The translations under genes were made by a program, and so were the position numbers. Of a stretch of DNA of 64,000 nucleotides, positions 10,174-22,404 are shown in pieces (position 1 is the stretch's first letter; each line of letters begins with the position of its first letter). The stretch comes from Thinopyrum elongatum (lineage: Eukaryota > Streptophyta > Magnoliopsida > Poales > Poaceae): the NCBI GenBank assembly GCA_011799875.1, contig CM022300.1, positions 237,224,807-237,288,806 on the forward strand. Reading direction: 5' to 3'. Below the pieces are notes generated by a model. The model was not told where the DNA came from and did not search any database. It was given only the letters and a program-made list of their open reading frames with translations.

Positions 10174-11464
10174 TGTAGAAATGATGTATGTCTACCAGAG
10201 GGGGGGTGAATGGGAGTTTTAAATTTTCTACAGAAAAATCAAAACTATCGGAACCCAGGAGCGGAGCGAATGTAAATAGAGTACAGTGAGCGAGGGCAAA
10301 CTACCGAATGGAAACTAAAAGCATGCATCGAGACAAATCACATGATTGAAATAGATGAAATGTAAATAGGAGTAGCAGATGTAACCAGTGATGCTCGATC
10401 GCGACAAGGAATTTGGTAGACCAGTTCGTCCTTCTGCACAAGGACTACGTCTGGTTGGAGGGGTTGTGACTTAAACGGAAGATACACTCTCTTCACCCTA
10501 TTCTCCTAGACAATTGGTTCGTCAACCAATGTCGATCACTCATGGTGGATACTTGAAGCGATCTCCAAACCATTACAGACTTCTTCATGAACCATAATTA
10601 CTCTTGGTCTCTAAAGAAATTGACACCTAACCGTCTAGAGAGTTTGCGACTCTCAAGAGTAATAGGGGGAGCGTACTGGACTTAGATTCGAGTGATGCTG
10701 AACCACTATCTATTTTTTCGGCTCTAGGGGTTTTCTCTCGGTGGGTTTTAAACTCAAATAACTCTAGAGAGGGGGTTGCTCAACAATCTTCTCACAATCA
10801 AACGGAGCAGCCGTCGGACAACGCCGGCGCAGGGTGGCTATTTATAGCCGCAACCTTCCCTAGTGGGAAATGACCATTTTGGGCACGCGGTCCAGCCAAT
10901 GGCGAACTGACACGTTCACAACTGTCGGATTTGAAGGAGCAACGGTAACATTACTTGAGGACCAAGTAATGCTAACTCCTCGGTGAGAGACAAATCTCTC
11001 GCAGCAAAGAAGAGCACAGTCTCTTGCTGGCAAGTATTTTCTCAGAACACAAAGAGATTTCTCTCGCAACTTTCATAGGACTTGGGTTTAGCATTAGAGA
11101 ATCAAAGCATCGAATGCTACAGCCCTCTTAATAGTATGGTGGTCCTATGACTCAATAAAGAGAAGAGAAACAACGAAATAAATGCTACGTCTTCACTTTG
11201 TCTTCAATCTTCTCGGTCGCATTCACTTCCCTCGGAAAAGCACTGAACCAATTGCTTCACGTCAGCAATTTTTGAGGGGTCACTCTTGTTATCATAATCT
11301 TCGGTGATAACCCTCGTTACAATGCATGGGATTATCTTCCTCTTTTGAATCAAACTCCTCGTGATTCCAGGGACCTGTTACTCTATGTGCACTAGCAAAC
11401 ACATAAGTCCCATATTGTTTATGTCAACAAACTCCAAAATATAAGGCAGATTATTGCACCAACA
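10174..11464 (-). repeat. 5' LTR of Copia element 1
   Basis: About 1291 bp; minus strand begins TGTTGGTGCAATAATC and ends ATTTCTACA. It is homologous along its length to the LTR at 47375-48669, which fixes both ends. The plus strand starts with the family signature of a G-run in ctaccagaggggggggtgaatg. Inserted in the internal region of the Gypsy-like element on the right. Confidence 0.92.
10838..10847 (-). promoter_or_regulatory. TATA box in the Copia LTR
   Basis: Minus strand CTATAAATAG, about 620 bp into the LTR; the second LTR has the same box at 48042-48051. Confidence 0.7.
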
Positions 11465-11828
11465 GCGTGGCTTCTACTCCAGCAGCTGTGCAGCTTGGGA
11501 AATAGTAGTATTTCCTTTCACTGGCAGCGGGTACCGCAAATTGAAGACGGGTAACTGCTTCATAAGCAGCAACCTCAATGGCCTTGCCTGAGGTTGGCAT
11601 GAATCTCCCAATGAAGACAACATATGGAGGGCCTTGATTTAAATCCTCTGGTGGAATGTGCACAACCACCCAGTATTTTGAGGAATCAGAGGCGATCCTC
11701 AATTTGTACAACTCATATTGGGGTGGGTGGGTGGAACCAAGGATGTTGCGGGTTAAATCCCATAAAACCTTAACAAAACTACCAAGGCTTGCATCTGGAG
11801 TTCTTAGGTAGGCGCCAGGGTGGGACAT
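11465..11828 (-). CDS. Uncharacterised retroelement-borne ORF, C-terminus cut by the Copia LTR
   Basis: About 120 codons from ATG at 11828: MSHPGAYLRTPDAS..., then LRIASDSSKYWVVVHIPPED, GRFMPTSGKAIEVAAYEAV and RKYYYFPS. The pattern (a beta-strand-like VVVHIPP block followed by GKAIEVAAYEA and a Tyr-rich YYFPS) looks like a conserved but unnamed class of grass proteins found with retroelements; that link is from memory and unverified. No catalytic motif is recognised. The frame continues only by chance into the LTR, so the true C-terminus is lost. Position just inside the PBS region suggests a first ORF of the element. Confidence 0.45.
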
Positions 11829-12665
11829 GGAGGGATGAATGGAGAAAAGCGGTGCTCAGGTGTGATGGCGGCTGGTGTGATGTATGGATATGGCCCCTTA
11901 TAAGGTGCCTGGGTTAGGAAGCAAGATGTGGCGCCGGTACGACTTGTGTATCGGCTCCAACATAGGGCTGTCCAAGTCAAATTCTCGGACATCACTTCCC
12001 AAAAGGAGTGTGACGTATTACTGTGTGTGTCGGTTAGGGTGTTCGGCAGTCACTTCTAGAATTTACTCTGTCGACATACGCCAACAATTTATGCTAGATC
12101 ACACATAGCACCACCAAAACAAGGGCACACGGGTAATTTACAAGCTTACTACGCCATGCGACTGCTACCTTGAAAATACAAGGCAACATGGCCACTAAGA
12201 TTTGACAACAATTCTGGTGGACTCAGTCCACCTTGTTGACATCTATCCGGGCATGTCTTGTAGATGTTGAGGCTCCTTCATCAGCTTCAGTGTCAGAGCT
12301 GGCCGGGGTAGGACTGGGAGCTACAGGGCTGGGGTAGCGGTGATGTCCCTCGCGGGGTATGGAGGTCACAATCTCGTTGGATTAAGTCTCCAAGAGAAGA
12401 CGGAGCTCCCCTGGGGAGGCGAAGGCATTGCCTGGGTAGATAATAGGAGCAGACCTTGGGGGCTTAACTGGCCTCCCAAGCAGCACCATCGGGGTGTCGC
12501 TGTCGGTTTCACCTTCACTTCTCACCAGTGTCAAGAGAGCAAGCGTCCTGCGGGTCGCAATCAGATCATTGGTGACCTAGTGCATTGGACAGGAAAGGAT
12601 GTGGATGGCGTGCAAACCTAGGGATAGTGACCAGGCTAAGATAGGATTAGCCAGTGGTTAGTTTG
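11465..12665 (-). mobile_element. Internal (5') region of a Gypsy-like LTR element, truncated by the Copia insertion
   Basis: This stretch runs from the primer-binding site at 12666-12677 to the Copia LTR at 11464. No gag zinc knuckle or pol motif is seen. It holds one minus-strand open frame (11465-11828, separate entry). The remaining 0.8 kb shows no recognised coding signal. The element may be non-autonomous. Confidence 0.6.
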
Positions 12666-12677
12666 GCTCTGATACCA
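12666..12677 (-). other. Primer-binding site (initiator tRNA-Met type) of the Gypsy-like element
   Basis: The minus strand reads TGGTATCAGAGC exactly, the complement of the 3' end of initiator tRNA-Met, placed where a minus-strand LTR on its right would end. Fixes orientation and the LTR's 3' boundary near 12680. Confidence 0.85.
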
Positions 12678-12679
12678 AG

Positions 12680-15600
12680 GTTTTCAGGGCAGGTTTTCCG
12701 GGACATAAAACACGAGCAAATGACCCTTGTGTCATCACCAGGCCCAGGATTACTGTTACTGGTGGACACTTCCTTGATACAAAATTCCAAGTAGTTACAA
12801 GAATTTGAGTACAAGACCATAAAGGTCCATTGAGTATAAAAATGATCTTTACTGGTGGATGACAGAAATGACTCATGGATCTCCAATGTCTATGGGACTC
12901 CATTCCCACAGGAACAACTAACCTGGCTAACTTCTACCTCGCGTAGCTGCTATCTCCGAATCCTAGGTTGCGGGGGTGTCTTCGTATTGCTCCTCTCTGA
13001 ATCATGACCTGGCCAAGACAATAGCCAGGGATAAGCCTGTGAGTATGTTTGAATGTACTCGCAAACATCATGAACAAAAGATATAATAAAAGTAGGCAGA
13101 ATGCATGCAGTTAATTTTAAGTGTATTCTACCATGCCATGACGAGAATTTAATGCAATCATGTGGAGTATCATATTTTCATATTTAATAAAGGTTGTCAA
13201 CTAATATTAGTAAGGTATAAGTAAATCATAGTGTTTCATTGAAATATAAATTCAGGTCTCAGGAGGTAGGACCGTCCCAAAGGAACCCAAGAGAAAAATG
13301 TAAAAGAATGCCATAGTTGGGCGTCTTCGCCACGCCACACAAAGGGCTTTATTCTAGATGAAATCAAAGGAAAAAGGAATTCTAGGTGGTAGAACTGCCC
13401 CGTCAATTCCAAAAGAAAATAATATATACGCCAGTCGGGCGTCTGAAGTGACACCTTGAAAGCTCTTGAAAATAAATGCCACAGTCGGGTGTCTGAAGCG
13501 ACGCCTCATAAAGGGCTTAAAAGAAAATAATAAAAAAACAACACGAGTATCCAGGTGGTAAAACCTTCCCAAAGATACTCAATATAATAAAAAGTGTTAG
13601 TCCATAATAACATTAGTGATAATAATCTTTCATCATAAATCATAATCGGTTTCTGATTTACTTCTTTTCCTCCGATAATTAACCCAACCCAGACTGTAGT
13701 CCTTAACCGCGGTCATGGCTATTCGAATAGGTTTTATACTATGCACAGGTTGTACTCTTTACCCACAAGTAAAGGATTTCTTTACCCAGCACCGAGACGC
13801 TGACTAATTCCCACTACGGCCTTTGGGTTGAAAACACACCTGACCAACAGACACCAGTTTTAACTCACCAAAGCCAGGAATCACCCAAGGCAATGACAGA
13901 GTAAGACTCTAAGTGGGAAGGCTTCTCACCCCCAATAGCATGGGATCACAATACATATACCATGCGCAACTAGGTGTGCTACCCCTCTTCAGCCTCAACT
14001 GAAGACACCCATGCCCCCGGACCAAGTGACATGCGTACCATGGGCCAATGGTATCTTTCACTATGGCCTCTCTATATGGTGTGTGCACGGAAAGGGGTTA
14101 ACAACTTACTAAACCGTACCCTACCTGTGGCAGGGACAAGTGGCAGTACAATTCAAGTATGGGGGTTACCGGAAAAAGACTCGATCTATGGTCGACTTAG
14201 GAGGTTAAGTTTCCTGCAGTGGTTAGCACAATATATTTCACCTTGGTAGTACCCAACAGGGTCACCACCTGGCATGTCCCAACATGCCCTCACTGTTCAT
14301 TCTTGTCATAACGAGATCTCAGTCTCACGGTTACTAGTGAAAGATTCTTTCCTGCATGTTAGTCAGAACAAATATAGCCATGTGTGTCACGAGGCAATAA
14401 CCACATCCACTTTCATGTTTAAGTGAAACAATTCTATGAAAGAATCCTCACATGCCTAAATATCATTACGCAAATTTTTATTTGAATAATCATACACTTG
14501 ATCAAGTTATTGTAGCAAGCAAACAACACAACTTTCACCATATCAAGTGTTCAAGATGCTTGCTTGATCATGTAGAAGGGTTGGGTGCACTCCAAAAGTT
14601 TTGATAATTTTCTTCCCTCCATTTTTCCTATATTCAAAATATTGCAATTACAACATAATTTCAAATTAGTACAAAAAAGTTCTTTGGAAAATTATGAAAT
14701 AAATACTAAAATAAACTGGATGAAATTTGAGTGATAACAGAAAAAGAATCAAGTCATTTGGAGTTATGGTTTAAAAACTAGAGGTAGTCGAAGTTGTGGT
14801 CAAATTCTGTTTTTAAATAAAACTTAAAAAGAAAACGTTTTGGCTGGAAATACACTTCTCAGAAATGAAAACGTACTTTAGAGATTACGCTTCCATCGGA
14901 TTACACTTTATAACAAAGCAAATGCACTATGCGAAATACGTTTCCACTTACAAACAAATCGGTGCGGCTCTGCGTTGCTGATAGTGGGTCCCATGGGCCC
15001 ACCTATCATGTTTGACCGGTCGTCGCGCGCTCCTCCCTCCTTCGATAGAATAGAGTGTGGTCTTTGGTGGACCATGCCGGCGAATGGCGGCACCGCTCGC
15101 AAAGCTGAGCTCGCAATCGGGCTCAGGAGGTCCAGCCGGTCCTGTCGATACTCGCCACGGTCGGTGGTGTTGACGGAGTCGCCAGTGGTGCTAACTCTGG
15201 CGGACAGTGGCGTCGGGTGGAAGGGGCATTTCGCCCAGGTGATTGCTCCGATGAAATTAACGAGTAGAGTGGGTTATTGGGACCACAAGGGGTCTAATGG
15301 TGGAGAGAAAGGGAATGCAGAGGCTCTGGTTGCGCCGGGATCAACTGGACAGGAACGACGGCTGTGGTTGCCGGTGAGGAAGAAGGCAACCATCTCCGGT
15401 TGTTCCGCTTCTACGGAAGGCTTGCAGAGGGAGGAGGGGAGTGGTGATGAGCGAGGAGAGCTCGGGTGAGCTTAAATAGGCTTGGGAGAGGTGGTTCCGC
15501 GGGTTCCAGAGAATGGACACGGCGGTGATTGCCATTTGTGAGGTAGAGGCGGTTGTTAGGGGTGGTGGCCATGGTCGGTGTGGACGGCGGAGTAACGCAG

Positions 15601-16921
15601 TGATGGCAGGGTGCGTTGCTTGGATCGGAGTGGTGCCAGGTGGTTTGTGCAGCGCCGGCCATGTTAAATTTTGGCTGCGGCCATTGATGGCAGATGAGGG
15701 CAGTGGCGAGGTCAGCGGGGGTCGGTGTGGCCTTTGTGCGGCCGGTGAGCTGCGGATGAGCGTGAGCCATTGGCAATTAAGCGAGAGGTTGTTCTGGCGG
15801 AGATGTGGCCGAGCGGGACTCATCAGGCGGCACCCCTGGTCGTCGTGGATGGTGGTGGCCGGTGCTAGCGGCCAAGGGAGGTTGTCGGTAACGCTCAGGG
15901 GCGGCGTGGTGATCTAGATGAAGATCGGACTGAGCAAGGGTAGCAGGAGAGAGGCAACAACATCTCGATGCCAAAGCCTGCACTACGAGCGCTCCACACT
16001 CGCTCTGGACGTGCATGTGTGGCGCTCGACACAATGCCAGGGCTAGCTAGAGAGCTCTTTTGGTGTTGAGATTTTGTAGAATGGCTGATCTCGGTCTTGT
16101 GAAGATGATGGACATGTTTGTCTGGCCAAATGACCTAGTGTCGAGTGCAGTTTAGGAAATGGCAACATTTCTGTCATGCCCACAAGGTGTTTGACAGAAT
16201 ACTAGGGCCACCTAAGGATTTATTATGAGGTTGGAATTTGGCAGGATGATTTCTCATTGGATATTAGTGATGATGCTCAAGTTGGTTTGGCAAAAAGAAA
16301 AACTTGTTAGTGTAAGTTTTACAAGAATCCAGTTATGGACCAGAAATTGAGGAGAACATTTGGTGATTTTAAAATCTGCAAATGGAGATGAACTTCTGGA
16401 CTTAAGGTTTTGGTTGGAACGACTACACGGTGGAAAAGTTTCAGAATTATTGGAGCTTGGAAAATTAGGGTTGTAGTTGTAACTCAAGAAGGGGACAGAA
16501 TTGAAAAGAGGGTGTTTCACTCAAAATTTTCAAAAGACCAAGTTACGTTTTTGCATAGAAATTATCTATAGGCACCACATGACCTCTCAAAAAATTTATG
16601 GAATTTTGAAAGACATATTTAAAAGGGTCTTAGTGCAATAGAAGCATTTTGGAGGTTGAAAATGCTATTAAAAGATTTATTGTGTGCCAAATTTTATTCT
16701 GAAAATAATAACTACTTAATTTTTAAAGTGTGGATGAAATGGTCAAGAAAACTTTCAAAACCACAATATTTCTCAAATGTTTTCTAAATGGAGGAAAGGA
16801 TTTTGGAAAACAGAAATCAGAGAAGATTCTGAAAGTAATAAATGACCTAACATAATTTAAAATTTTATTTCTAGCCAGATTTTACTTAATCAAATTATGG
16901 ATAAATTTTTGGGGTGTTACA
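12680..16921 (-). repeat. Very long (~4.2 kb) LTR of a Tekay/Del-like Gypsy element
   Basis: Minus strand begins TGTAACACCCC (16921-16911), right after a polypurine tract (TTAAGGGGGTAGAG, 16922-16940), and ends near 12680 before the PBS. Contents: A/T-rich 16100-16921, GC-rich 14960-16030 with accidental frames, a TATA-like CCTATTTAAGC at about 15470, and a motif cluster at 14826-14957. The stretch 15879-16921 is the source-like sequence of the tandem array to the right. No genes in the LTR; open frames at 14975-16034 are GC-driven and overlap on both strands. The 3' end has lost a clear CA. Confidence 0.75.
14826..14957. promoter_or_regulatory. ACGT-type motif cluster in long LTR
   Basis: Words agaaaacgttttgg, gaaaacgtact, gattacgcttcc and gaaatacgtttccactta occur within 130 bp. 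The same words cluster in the other long LTR family of this window (54795-54865, 58690-58835, 63245-63430). See findings. Confidence 0.5.
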
Positions 16922-19900
16922 AACTCTACCCCCTTAAGAAAATCTCGTCCTCGAGATTTGTTAAGCACAGAAGAACTGAATGCATAACACAATAAACAAT
17001 ATGCAACGCTCAGGCAAACAATCTCGTCCTCGAGGTTGTCGGCAGTGCTCAGGGGCGGCGTGGTGATCTAGATGAAGATCATAACGAGCAAGGGTGGCAG
17101 TAGAGAGGCAACAACATCTTGATGCCCAAGCCTGCACTACGAGCGCTCTGCACTCGCTCTGGACGTGCACGCATGGTGCTTGACGCAATGCCAGGGCTAG
17201 CTAGAGAGCTCTTCTGGTGTTGAGATTTTGCAAAATGGCTGATCTTGGTCTTGTGAAGATGATGGACATGTTTTTTTTTGGCCAAATGACCAAGTGTCCA
17301 GTCCAGTTTAGGAAGTGGCAACATTTCTGTCATGCACACAAGGTGTTCGACAGAATGGTAGGGCCACCTAAGGATCTATTCTGAGGTTGGAATTTGGCAG
17401 GATGATGTCTCATTGGATGTTAGTGATGATGGTCAAGTTGGTTTGGCAAAAAAACTTGTTAGTGTAAGTTTGACAAGAATCCAGTTCTTGACAGAAATTG
17501 AGGAGAACATTTTGTGATTTTAGAATGTGCAAATGGAGCTAAACTTCTGGACTTAGGGTTTTGGTTGGAAGGATTACAAGGTGGAAAAGTTTCAGAATTA
17601 TTGGAGCTTGGAAAATTAGGGTTGTAGTTGTAACTCGAGAAGGGGACACAATTCAAAAGAGGGTGTTTCAACCAAAATTTTCAAAAGACGAAGTTAGGTT
17701 TTTGCATAAAAGTGATCTATAGGCATCACATGACCTATCAAATTTTTTATGGAATTTTGATAGAATTATTTTAAAGGGTCTTAGTGCAACAGAAGCATTT
17801 CAAAGGTTGAAAATGCTAATAAAAATTATTTTGTGGCAAATTTTATTGTGGAAATATTTCCTACTTAATTTTAAAAGGGTGGATGAAATGATCAAGAAAA
17901 ATTTCCAACCCATAATATTTCTCAAAAGTTTTCTAAATAGAGGAAAGGATTTTGGAAAACAAAAATAAGAGAAGATTCTGAAATTAATAAATGACCTAGC
18001 ATAATTCAAAATTTTATTTCTAACCAAATTTTACTTAATAAAATTATGGTTAAATTTTTGGGGTGTTACAAACTCTACCCCCCTTAAGAAAATCTCGTCC
18101 TTGAGATTGGTTAAGCGTGGAAGAACTGAATGCATATCACAACAAACAATATGCAACGCTCAGGCAAACTATCTCGTCCTCGAGGTTGTCGGCAACACTC
18201 AGGGGCAGCGTGGTGATCTAGATGAAGATCAGAACGAGCAAGGGTAGCAGCAGAGAGGCAACAACAGCTCAATGCCAAATCCTACACTACGAGCGCTCTG
18301 CACATGCCCTCGACGTGCACGTGTGGTTCTCGACGCAATTCCAGGGCAACCTAGAGAGCTCTTCTGGTGTTGAGATTTTTCAGAATGGCTGATCTTTGTC
18401 TTGTGAAGATGATGGACATGTTTGTTTGGCCAAATGACCAAGTGTCCAGTGTAGTTTAGGAAGTGGCAACATTTCTGTCATGCCCACAAGGTGTTTGACA
18501 GAATGCTAGGGCCACTTAAGGATCTATTCTGAGGTTGGAATTTGGCAGGATGATGTCTCATTGGATGTTATTGATGATGGTCAAGTTCGTTTGGCAAAGG
18601 AAAAACTTGTTAGTGTAAGTTTTACAAGAATCCAGTTCTGGTCCAGAAATTGAGGAGAACATTTGGTGATTTTAAAATGTGCAAATGGAGCTGATCTTCT
18701 AGACTTAAAATTTTGGTTGGAAGGAATACAAGGTGGAAGAGTTTTGGTCGGAAGGAATACAAGGTGGAAGGGTTTCAAAATTATTGGAGCTAGGAAAATT
18801 AGGGATGTAGTTGTAACTCAAGAAGGGGATAGAATTGAAAAGAGGGTGTTTCACTAAACATTTTCAAAAGACCAAGTTAGGTTTTTGCATAAAAGTGATC
18901 TATAGGCATCACATGACCTCTCAAAAATTTTATGGAATTTTGAAAGAATTATTTAAAAGGGTCTTAGTGCAACAGAAGCATTTTAGAGGTTCAAAATGCT
19001 ATTAAAAGAATTATTTTGTGGCAATTTTTATTGTAAAAATATTTCCAACTTAATTTTAAAAGGGTGGATGAAATGATCAAGAAAACTTTCCAACCCACAA
19101 TATTTCTCAAAAGTTTTTTAAATAGAGGAAAGGATTTTGGAAAACAGAAATCAGAGAAGATTGTGAAATTAATAAATGACCTAACATAATTCAAAATTTT
19201 ATTTTTAACCAAATTTTACTTAATAAAATTATGGTTAAATTTTTGGGGTGTTACAAACTCTACCCCCCTTAAGAAAATCTCATCCTCGAGATTTGTTAAG
19301 CGCAGAAGAACTGAATGCATAACACAACAAACAATATGCAATGCTCAGCAAAACAATCTCGTCCTCGAGGTTGTCAGCAACGCTCAGGGGCGGCGTGGTG
19401 ATCTAGATGACGATCAGAACAAGCAAGGGTGGCAGCAGAGAGGCAACAAGAGCTTGATGCCAAAGGCTGCACTACGAGCGCTCTACACGCTCTCTGGACA
19501 TGCACGTGTGGTGCTCGACGCAATGCCAGGGCTACCTAGAGAGCTCTTCTAGTGTTGAGATTTTGCAGAATAGCTGTTCTTTGTCTTGTGAAAATGATGG
19601 ACATGTTTGTTTGGCCAAATGGCAAGTGTCCTGTGCAGTTTAGGAAGTGGCAACATTTCTGTCATGCCCACAAGGTGTTTGACAGAATGCTAGGGCCACC
19701 TAAGGATCTATTCTGAGGTTGGAATTTGGCAGGATGATGTCTCATTGGATGTTATTGATCATGGTCAAGTTGGTTTGGCAAAATGAAAAACTTGTAAGTG
19801 TATGTTTTACAAGAATCCAGTTCTGCACTAGAAATTGAGGAGAACATTTGGTGATTTTAAAATGTGCAAATGGAGCTGATCTTCTGGACTTCAAATTTTG

Positions 19901-20918
19901 GTTGGAAGGAATACAAGGTGGAAGAGTTTCAGAAATATTGGAGCTAGGAAAATTAGGTTTGTAGTTGTAACTCAAGAAGGGGACAGAATTGAAAAGAGGG
20001 TGTTTCACTCAAATTTTTCAAAAGACCAAGTTAGGTTTTTGCATAAAAGTGATCTATAGGCATCACATGACCGCTCAAAAATTTTATGGAATTTTGAAAG
20101 AATTATTTAAAAGGGTCGTAGTGCAACAGAAGCATTTCAGAGGTTGAAAATGCTATTAAAAGAATTATTTTGTGGCAAATTTTATTGTGAAAATATTTCC
20201 TACTTAATTTTAAAAGGATGGATGAAATGATCAAGAAAACTTTCAAACCCACAATATTTCTCAAAACTTTTCTAAATAGAGGAAAGGATTTTGGAAAACA
20301 AAAATCAGAGAAGATTCTGAAATTAATAAATGACCTAACATAATTCAAAATTTTATTTCTAGCCAAATTTTACTTAATAAAATTATTGTTAAATTTTTGG
20401 GTTGTTACAAACTCTACCCCCCTTAAGAAAATCTCGTCCTCAAGATTTGTTAAGCGCTGAAGAATTGAACGCATAACACAACAAACAATATGCAACGCTC
20501 AGGCAAACAATCTCGTCCTCGAGGTTGTCGGCAAACGCTCTGGGGTGGAGTGGTGATCTAGATGAAGATCAGAACGAGCAAGGGTAGCACCAGAGAGGCA
20601 ACAACAGCTCGATGCCAAATCCTACAATACGAGCGCTCTTCACTCGCTCTGGACGTCCATGTGTGGTGCTCGACGCAATGCCAGGGCTAGCTAGAGAGCT
20701 CTTCTAGTGTTGAGATTTTGCAGAATGGCTGATCTTGGTCTTGTGAAGATGATGGACATGTTTGTTTGGCGAAATGACCAAGTGTCCAGTGCAGTTTAGG
20801 AAGTAGCAACATTTATGTCATGCCCACAAGGTGTTTGACAGAATGCTAGGGCCACCTAAGGATCTATTCTGAGGTTGGAATTTGGCAGGATGATGTCTCA
20901 TTGGATGTTATTGATGAT
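16922..20918 (-). repeat. Tandem array of ~1.15-kb LTR/PPT-junction units: copies A, B, C and start of D
   Basis: Units A 16922-18070, B 18071-19255, C 19256-20409 and D from 20410. Each begins on the plus strand with aactctacccc(cc)ttaag, the reverse of a polypurine tract, then ctcgtcctcgag words and gcataacacaacaaacaatatgcaa, then from about base 110 the same ~1.04 kb as LTR positions 15879-16921, ending ggggtgttaca. Units differ by scattered substitutions and small indels (a 30-bp duplication, gttttggtcggaaggaatacaaggtgg, in unit B at about 18730-18770). No gene is present; short open frames repeated in each unit lack conserved motifs. Unit D is cut by the CACTA element. Confidence 0.92.
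20916..20918. other. Target-site duplication of the CACTA element, left copy (gat)
   Basis: gat at 20916-20918 is repeated at 37656-37658. Joining the flanks recreates ttgatgatggtcaag, exactly the sequence at that point of the other array units. Confidence 0.9.
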
Positions 20919-21370
20919 CATTACTACAGGATGCTGCTAACGCGACACTACGATCAGAGACCTTTTGATGAAACTGTGTGTGATACATTAATCGCAAACA
21001 GTGATGTAAAAAAACCATCAAAAAAGATGCAAAATGTTTGCGATGAATGATACATCAAACACGGTTCAGATTTTAGTTGCATGTGCGATGCGGGGCATAC
21101 GGTTGATCCATACGAACTGTTTGCGATGAGACAGAACAACAGAAACGGGTGGCTAGATCAAGGTGTGTGCGATATACGACATACAGTTCGCTCCTATGAA
21201 CCATTTGTGATGATCGAGGTGAACACAAATGATTCGCCGTAACAAGATGTGTGTGATACCCGGCAAACAGGTCGGTAATCAGAATTGTGTGCGATCATTA
21301 TAGACAGCCCATACGAACTTTTTTTGTGAATTGTGTGCTCGTCATGGCACACAGTTCAACAAACCAACCT
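20919..21370. repeat. Left subterminal repeat region of the CACTA element
   Basis: Multiple related words: ctgtgtgtgatac (20972), gtttgcgatgaatg (about 21039), gtgcgatgcggggcatac, ctgtttgcgatgag, gtgtgcgatatacgacatac, catttgtgatgat, gtgtgtgatacccggcaaac and gtgtgcgatcatt. Such arrays are the usual TNPA-type binding sites near CACTA ends. No gene here. Confidence 0.75.
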
Positions 21371-21500
21371 ATGGGCAATAATGTAGAAGATCTCTGTCGA
21401 ATATGTATTACTAACCGTCTTCGATGAGATTGACAGGATAAACAGAGATAACAAATTAATATGAGTGAACGGAAACAGAGATATATACAGTCTGCTTAAT

Positions 21501-21917
21501 TTAGTCCTTCTTCTTCTTGTTGTTGTTGGATGGCCCCGCGATATCGTCTTGGCGAGGACGCTTCATGCCGCTGACCGTTGGCTTTTCATCGCCGCCGCCG
21601 TCATCATCGTCGTTGCTATCGTTGTCGTCCTCCTCCTCGTTTGACCATTCGTCCTCATCATCATCGTCGTCCTCCTCCTCGTTTGACCATTCCTCCTCAT
21701 CATCATCGTCGTCCTCTTCTTTGTCCTCCAACGGCTCCTCGTCTATCTGGTTGTCGTCTGACGACTCCGGAGGCAGTGTCCCTTCCATGATCCGGATATA
21801 ATCAAGGTCTGGGCTCGATGCCGGACTCATGGAAGACGAGCGGGATGATTCCGATGTTGACCTATCATCGGGCGCTAGACTGCTGGCCGAACTATCGTCC
21901 TCGCTGTCGCTCGCCAT
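21501..21917 (-). CDS. Acidic Ser/Asp/Glu-rich protein of the CACTA element
   Basis: Intact 138-codon frame from an ATG in good context (gccATGGcg). N-terminus is Ser/Asp-rich (MASDSEDDSSASSLAPDD), the middle has LDYIRIMEGTLPPESSDDNQIDE, then two tandem copies of an EEWSNEEEDDDDDE block (a ~45-bp repeat at 21640-21720) and a long acidic run, and the C-terminus is basic: GMKRPRQDDIAGPSNNNKKKKD, a likely nuclear signal. No enzyme motif. It lies between the left end and the GRF gene on the same strand. Function unknown; a chromatin- or transposase-associated accessory protein is conceivable but only inferred. Low-complexity coding makes it hard to exclude a chance frame, though the intact ATG-to-stop and NLS argue for a gene. 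Confidence 0.6.
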   Translation of the reverse strand: MASDSEDDSSASSLAPDDRSTSESSRSSSMSPASSPDLDYIRIMEGTLPPESSDDNQIDEEPLEDKEEDDDDDEEEWSNEEEDDDDDEDEWSNEEEDDNDSNDDDDGGGDEKPTVSGMKRPRQDDIAGPSNNNKKKKD

Positions 21918-22404
21918 GGCTGCGGTCGTATAAAAACCGCGAGAAAGTGAGATTGCAGAGTGTGTGCAAGTGTGTAGCGCGGCCTACCGGGGAAGATGAA
22001 GATGGTGGAAACTTAAGCGGGGTATGCAGAGAAGAGGAAATGCCAATTGAAGTTGGGGTTGACGTATTATCTAACCGCTGATATAATCAACCGCAATTAT
22101 TTGTACCCAGTCGCTCCAAATTCCTGAGGTTGCGCAGGACTCCTATTGGCTGATTTCTTTTTTCAGGACAAAAACAAGGAACGACTTTTGGGATTATGCA
22201 CCGGTACCGGTATGAACGGAGTAGGACAGTTGGCAAGCAATACATTGAGCTCTTCTTATTGATGAAGCCAGTAATAATCAAACTACAAAGGAAAAGAAAA
22301 AAAGACAAAGGAAAATATCTTCACGAATCTTCGCGTAACACCAATGTCATAGGACCTAGATGTGCATTACTTAGAGCACATCTAGATGTGCTTTAGCAAT
22401 ACTG
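21918..22404. other. Spacer between accessory genes, nothing recognised
   Basis: About 490 bp between two minus-strand genes. It would contain the promoter of the acidic gene and the 3' end of the GRF gene. No repeats or coding signal seen. Confidence 0.5.

Larger units (their letters stand above)
1..11464 (-). mobile_element. Copia LTR retrotransposon, SIRE/Maximus-like, 5' part (3' end outside window)
   Basis: Read on the minus strand the order is 5' LTR (11464-10174), primer-binding site, gag, protease, integrase, reverse transcriptase, RNase H, which is the Copia order. Long acidic gag C-terminal extension after the zinc knuckle and LTR homology to the second copy at 47375-48669 (which carries an env-like ORF) point to the SIRE/Maximus lineage. 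All domains are split by stops and frameshifts. The reverse transcriptase is interrupted by another LTR element at 1175-5901. The element continues to the left of base 1, so its env-like region and 3' LTR are not seen. Lineage name is by family knowledge, not by search. Confidence 0.9.

Noticed and set aside
12666..12677. Possible tRNA gene fragment
   Set aside because: Only the 12-nt complement of the initiator tRNA-Met 3' end is present, with no cloverleaf; it is a primer-binding site.
16922..20918. CRISPR-like or centromeric satellite array
   Set aside because: Units are 1.15 kb, contiguous and derived from an LTR, in a eukaryotic genome; no spacers.
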